Positions 32,467 through 35,202 of a stretch of 35,202 nucleotides of DNA are shown piece after piece. This stretch comes from Methylobacterium sp. Leaf117. Lineage in GTDB: Bacteria; Pseudomonadota; Alphaproteobacteria; Rhizobiales; Beijerinckiaceae. The notes below the pieces were generated by a model, which was not told the DNA's origin, did not search any database, and was given only the letters and a program-made list of their open reading frames with translations. Every line of letters starts with the position of its first letter. Position 1 is the stretch's first letter. The DNA lies in NCBI RefSeq assembly GCF_001422985.1, contig NZ_LMNL01000010.1:1-35202 (forward strand), read 5' to 3'. The position numbers were made by a program, and so were the translations under genes.

Positions 32467-33445
32467 AGTGAGTGGTGACGGATTCGGACAGGCGGACCAC
32501 CTCGTCGACGACCGCCTGCGTCGCCACCGCGTGGACCATATGGCCGATGCCGGCCAGCTCCACGAGCCGTGCGCCCGGGATGAGCCTGGCCAGCGGACGG
32601 GCATGCCGCTCGGCCGGGACGATGGCGTCGCGGTCGCCGGTGACGATCACGGTCGGTACCGCGATGCGCCCGTAGGCGGCGCTCTGCTGCTGGAGCGCGG
32701 CCGGCAGCGCCATCAGGTCCTGGACATTGGCCAGCATCGTCGCCGGTCGCAGGACGAGGGCGGCGCGGCTGGCCTCCAGGTAGCCCGGCGGCGCGCTCTG
32801 CGGCTTGAACACCGATTGCCCGGCCGGTCCCAGGTAATAGAGACCGACCGGCGTGGCGACGGTCCGGCTCAGCAGCCACGTCACCGGCGGGACCAGGGCA
32901 AGGCGGTAGTACCAGGGGATCGGCCCCATTTCGGGCAGCGGCATCACCGCCGGCGACACCAGGACGAGCCCCGAAACGCGATCCGGATGATCGAGGGCCA
33001 GTGCGGTCGCCAGCGCTCCGGACCAGGAATGGCCGAGCACGAGGGCGGGGCCGATGCCGAGATTCGCCAGCGCCTCCGCGATCACGGCGGCCTGGGCCCG
33101 CGGCGTCGCCAGGGCGCTGCCGCCGGGGCGGTCGCTCCAGCCGAAGCCCGGCCGGTCGAGGGCCACCACCCGGAACCCCTCGGCGGCGAGGCGCCGGCCG
33201 AGATCTGTCATCGGATCGGCCGCATTGGCCGAGGCCCCGTGCAGCAGCACCACGGTGCCCCGCGTCGAGGGATTCGGGCCGGCCTGGATCGTGGCGATGC
33301 GGCCGCCCGTCACCGCCACGAAGGGGCCAGCCGGCGGATAGCGCGCATCGATGCGCGCCGAGATCAGCAGGGTGATGCCGGCCGCGATCAGCGCCAGCAC
33401 GAGGCCGCCGGCCAGGAGACCGGCGATCAGCTTGAGGAGGAACAT
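32465..33445 (-). CDS. Membrane-anchored alpha/beta hydrolase
   Basis: The 326-residue protein begins with a hydrophobic anchor (MFLLKLIAGLLAGGLVLALI...). An alpha/beta hydrolase fold follows: oxyanion HG in VVLLHGASAN (about 69-70), LDRPGFGWSDRP, the nucleophile elbow GHSWSG with Ser140, acid GDRDAIVP, and His in IGHMVHAV. A cap region lies between about 165 and 245. The class covers esterases, lipases and haloperoxidase-like enzymes; the substrate is not predictable. It is probably tethered to the inner membrane facing the periplasm. The stop of the TPR gene is only five bases upstream of its ATG, so the two are likely co-transcribed, TPR first. Confidence 0.9.
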   Translation of the reverse strand: MFLLKLIAGLLAGGLVLALIAAGITLLISARIDARYPPAGPFVAVTGGRIATIQAGPNPSTRGTVVLLHGASANAADPMTDLGRRLAAEGFRVVALDRPGFGWSDRPGGSALATPRAQAAVIAEALANLGIGPALVLGHSWSGALATALALDHPDRVSGLVLVSPAVMPLPEMGPIPWYYRLALVPPVTWLLSRTVATPVGLYYLGPAGQSVFKPQSAPPGYLEASRAALVLRPATMLANVQDLMALPAALQQQSAAYGRIAVPTVIVTGDRDAIVPAERHARPLARLIPGARLVELAGIGHMVHAVATQAVVDEVVRLSESVTTH

Positions 33446-33450
33446 GGGGG

Positions 33451-34056
33451 CTACAGGTCGCGACCGTCGACGTCGGGCGCCAAGCGGTCGATGGCGGTCT
33501 GGAGCCGGTCCATGCGGGGATAAAGGGCCGATGCCCGCCGGAATGCCTCCAGGGCACGGCCCTTGTCGTCGAGGCTCTGGTAGATCCGCCCCAGGGCCGC
33601 CCAGGCCTCGAAGTGGCGCGGCTCCAGAACGAGCGTACGCTGGAGGTCGGCGATGGCCGCCGACGGATCGGACAGCATCCAGAACACTGTCGCGCGCCGA
33701 TTCCAGCCCTCGGACCAGCCGGGCTCCAGGGTCGTCGCCCGGTCCATCAGCTCGATCGCCAGCGGAAGATCCTGGCCGGACATCGCCTGCCGGGCCCGCT
33801 CCGTGAGAAGGTCGGCAGTGGCGCTGCCGGACCGGCCCAGCCGCTGCTCGATCAGGCGGGCGACGCCCTTGGCCTCGGCATCGTCGCCGGCGGCCTTCAG
33901 GCGAGCATAGAGGTCGTCCAGGGAAAGCGGCTGGCTCTTCTCCGGCTTCGCCGCCTCCCGGACCGGAGCCGCCCGGACGAGCGGCACGGAGAGAACGCAG
34001 AAAGCCGCGACAAGCGCGGCTCTCAGGCAGGGTCGGGCGGGATCGTGTGGCGACAT
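33451..34056 (-). CDS. Secreted TPR-repeat protein
   Basis: The 201-residue protein starts at ATG 34056 (MSPHDPARPCLRAALVAAFC), chosen because AGGAA is nine bases upstream and it gives a clean signal peptide ending near VRAAP. The frame extends ten residues further. From about residue 70 it has tandem tetratricopeptide repeats: AMSGQDLPLAIELMDRATTL, GWSEGWNRRATVFWMLSDPSAAIADLQRTL, and HFEAWAALGRIYQSLDDKGRALEAF. Each shows the W-LG-Y-A-F spacing. It is a periplasmic scaffold with unknown partner. A homologue lies next to rpmJ and pykA in Sinorhizobium, so the location is conserved. Confidence 0.88.
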   Translation of the reverse strand: MSPHDPARPCLRAALVAAFCVLSVPLVRAAPVREAAKPEKSQPLSLDDLYARLKAAGDDAEAKGVARLIEQRLGRSGSATADLLTERARQAMSGQDLPLAIELMDRATTLEPGWSEGWNRRATVFWMLSDPSAAIADLQRTLVLEPRHFEAWAALGRIYQSLDDKGRALEAFRRASALYPRMDRLQTAIDRLAPDVDGRDL

Positions 34057-34134
34057 GGGCGAAGCTTCCTCGCCTCGCATCGCCACGTCAACGTGCGCGC
34101 TTGCCGCGTCCCCTCGGGGGCGGCAGCAAACCCT

Positions 34135-34260
34135 TCAGCCCTGACGGGCCTTGAAGCGCTTCTGCGTCTTGTTGATGATGTAGACACGGCCCTTGCGACG
34201 CACGATCTGGTTGTCGCGATGACGGCCGCGGAGGGACTTGAGGGAGTTGCGAATCTTCAT
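34135..34260 (-). CDS. rpmJ: Ribosomal protein L36, cysteine-free type
   Basis: The 41-residue protein [20 protein letters not shown], then [20 protein letters not shown] and Gly, is bL36 of the 'C-minus' form. The usual zinc ligands (CxxC...CxxxxH) are absent, so it is zinc-independent, as is common for L36 in alphaproteobacteria. It is a component of the large ribosomal subunit near the peptidyl-transferase region. The end [11 protein letters not shown] is the alphaproteobacterial signature. It is a stand-alone gene, 78 bases upstream of the TPR gene on the same strand, and not in the main ribosomal operon. Confidence 0.97.
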   Translation of the reverse strand: MKIRNSLKSLRGRHRDNQIVRRKGRVYIINKTQKRFKARQG

Positions 34261-34677
34261 CGGTCTCACGTCGGTCGAGCGATCAGCCCGCCGCCTGTCC
34301 ATAGGGTCTCGGGAACGAGGCACCTGACGGCGGCCTCGGCGATGTGTCGATGCATCGCGGAAAGGCGGTTGCCTTATCAGGATTCGCGCCGGCAAGGCAA
34401 GGCTTCCGGGGCGCTTCCGCCGCATCTCCGCGCTTGTAGCGCTCGATTGGGCGATCAGGGAAACCAGATCCGTCGGTCACTTGCACTTCGAAAGGCCGGG
34501 ACGCTCGCCCGCTGCGAATGACCATCGTCAAGCCTTTCGATCCCGGGTTTCGCGAAAACGTGAAGGGAGAGCCGTTTCCCGCGCAGTCAAACCGGCCTTG
34601 CCCGAGAAACACTATCCATCTGTAAAGAGTCTCGGCCCTATAGAATTCGAGCGCGAGCCGATCGCGGAGATGGGGCT
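34261..34677. other. Intergenic region upstream of rpmJ and the PilZ gene
   Basis: These 417 bases between divergent genes must carry the rpmJ promoter and probably the PilZ promoter. TTGCCC near 34599 with A/T-rich bases 15-20 bases later is a weak promoter candidate for PilZ. Open frames on both strands here have poor composition and look like shadows. Confidence 0.35.
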
Positions 34678-35106
34678 TTGACGACCGACATGGAGCATTC
34701 GGAGCAGGCTCAGGACGCGCCGGTACCGCGCCGCGAGGAGCGCAGCCCGACCAATTGGATCGCCACCATCCGGTTCCGGGACGGGACCGAGATTCCCTGC
34801 ACCGTCAAGGACGTCTCGAAATCCGGCGCCCGGATCTGCATCGGGGCCAAGCAGGACCTTCCACCGGTCTTCATGCTGCGGATCATCGGCCGGGATTTTC
34901 TGTGCCTCGTCCGGGTCGCTTGGCGGCGGGGCGACTATGTCGGGGTCCGCATCGAGCGCGTCGGCAAGGTTCCTTCCGCAGCCGCCGCAACAGCCCCTGT
35001 TGCTCAGGCTGTCCCGGTGACGTCCGAACCGACGACACGGGCAGCCGTTCCCGATGGCGGCGGGCTTGGCGTTCCGTCCCGCAAGCGCGGGATTTCGGCT
35101 TTCTAG
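34678..35106 (+). CDS. PilZ-domain protein
   Basis: The product has 142 residues (TTG 34678) or 138 (ATG 34690); GGAG lies about nine bases before the TTG. Residues of about 18-95 form a PilZ domain. The basic RRxxR-like motif PRREERSPTNWIATIRF and the (D/N)xSxxG motif VKDVSKSGARICIG are both present, as expected for cyclic-di-GMP binding. A beta-rich core follows (VFMLRIIGRDFLCLVRVAWR, then GDYVGVRIERVG). The C-terminal 45 residues are Ala/Pro/Thr-rich and disordered. It probably senses cyclic-di-GMP; its output is unknown. Its stop TAG is part of CTAG (35103-35106), next to the end of an IS element, so the C-terminus may have been altered by insertion. Confidence 0.85.
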   Translation: MTTDMEHSEQAQDAPVPRREERSPTNWIATIRFRDGTEIPCTVKDVSKSGARICIGAKQDLPPVFMLRIIGRDFLCLVRVAWRRGDYVGVRIERVGKVPSAAAATAPVAQAVPVTSEPTTRAAVPDGGGLGVPSRKRGISAF

Positions 35107-35202
35107 GGTCTGGACTCGATCAGCACCAGAAGGCGATGACGGCAGCGAGTGCGACGGCCGAGGCGTAGTTTCGGGCCAGCTTGTCGTAGCGGGTGGCGAT
35201 GC
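35107..35202 (-). mobile_element. IS5-family element, 3' end, running out of the window
   Basis: The coding part is the last 26 or so codons of a transposase (next entry). The element's end probably lies at 35107, right after CTAG (35103-35106), which would be a target-site duplication of the YTAR type used by many IS5-group elements. The bases GGTCTGGACTCGATCAGCAC next to it are the likely terminal inverted repeat region. The partner end lies outside the window, so the boundary is inferred. Confidence 0.7.
35120..35202 (-). CDS. IS5-family transposase, C-terminal fragment
   Basis: On the minus strand the partial frame reads IATRYDKLARNYASAVALAA, then VIAFWC and a stop at 35120-35122. '(R)IATRYxKxAxNYxAxxxxAxxxxW' is the typical C-terminal end of IS5-family DDE transposases, containing the last helix after the catalytic Glu. 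The 5' part lies beyond the right edge. Nothing suggests truncation at this end. Confidence 0.85.
   Translation of the reverse strand, partial: IATRYDKLARNYASAVALAAVIAFWC

Overview
The window is high-GC DNA from an alphaproteobacterium. It is most likely a Methylobacterium/Methylorubrum-type member of the Hyphomicrobiales. The grounds are the conserved order GapR - DUF1244 - N-formylglutamate amidohydrolase - DUF1036 - pyruvate kinase - TPR - rpmJ, the three-gene proton-translocating transhydrogenase with a COX4_pro_2-like neighbour, a MOFRL-type glycerate kinase and an IS5-family transposase end. The genus is inference; the class is well supported.

Bases 1-8700 are accessory DNA, probably a decayed prophage or phage-derived island. 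The left edge carries two broken genes that converge on each other: a GyrB-like fragment and the N-terminus of an OLD/RecF-like ATPase. A leftward block follows (a coiled-coil protein and a phage structural-like protein), then a rightward cluster of about nine small genes. The cluster starts with a short helix-turn-helix protein translationally coupled to a GcrA-like cell-cycle regulator, and continues with hypothetical phage-type proteins, one of them HTH-like. A phage-type metallophosphoesterase reads leftward at the end. The region holds several unexplained DNA structures: a 41-bp AT-rich palindrome, paired 17-bp direct repeats, a duplicated intergenic hairpin, and three copies of a 10-mer beside tRNA-Gly. 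The island appears to end at tRNA-Gly(TCC), followed by tRNA-Tyr(GTA). No integrase, terminase or complete head/tail module is visible.

Bases 8700-18520 are core genome, all on the minus strand: two tRNAs, recJ, pntB-pntAB-pntAA, a COX4_pro_2-like membrane protein, an ABC1/UbiB-family kinase, a Doc toxin with an AbrB-type antitoxin, and an M3-family oligoendopeptidase (pepF).

Bases 18820-24400 read rightward and form an apparent cell-envelope block: a sigma-54 response regulator with no adjacent kinase, a large L,D-transpeptidase, and a DUF882/M15-type murein endopeptidase homologue.

Bases 24960-34260 hold a small two-helix membrane protein, gapR, a DUF1244 protein, an N-formylglutamate amidohydrolase, glycerate kinase, a DUF1036 protein, aquaporin Z, pyruvate kinase, an alpha/beta hydrolase, a TPR protein and the cysteine-free type of rpmJ. 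Glycerate kinase (making 2-phosphoglycerate) and pyruvate kinase lie at the same metabolic junction, relevant to the serine cycle if this is a methylotroph. The right edge has a PilZ protein whose stop codon lies in a CTAG next to the end of an IS5-family element that runs out of the window.

No complete new system can be proven from sequence alone. The strongest candidates for something undescribed are the HTH-GcrA operon with its palindromic control region, and the repeat cluster at the tRNA-Gly boundary.
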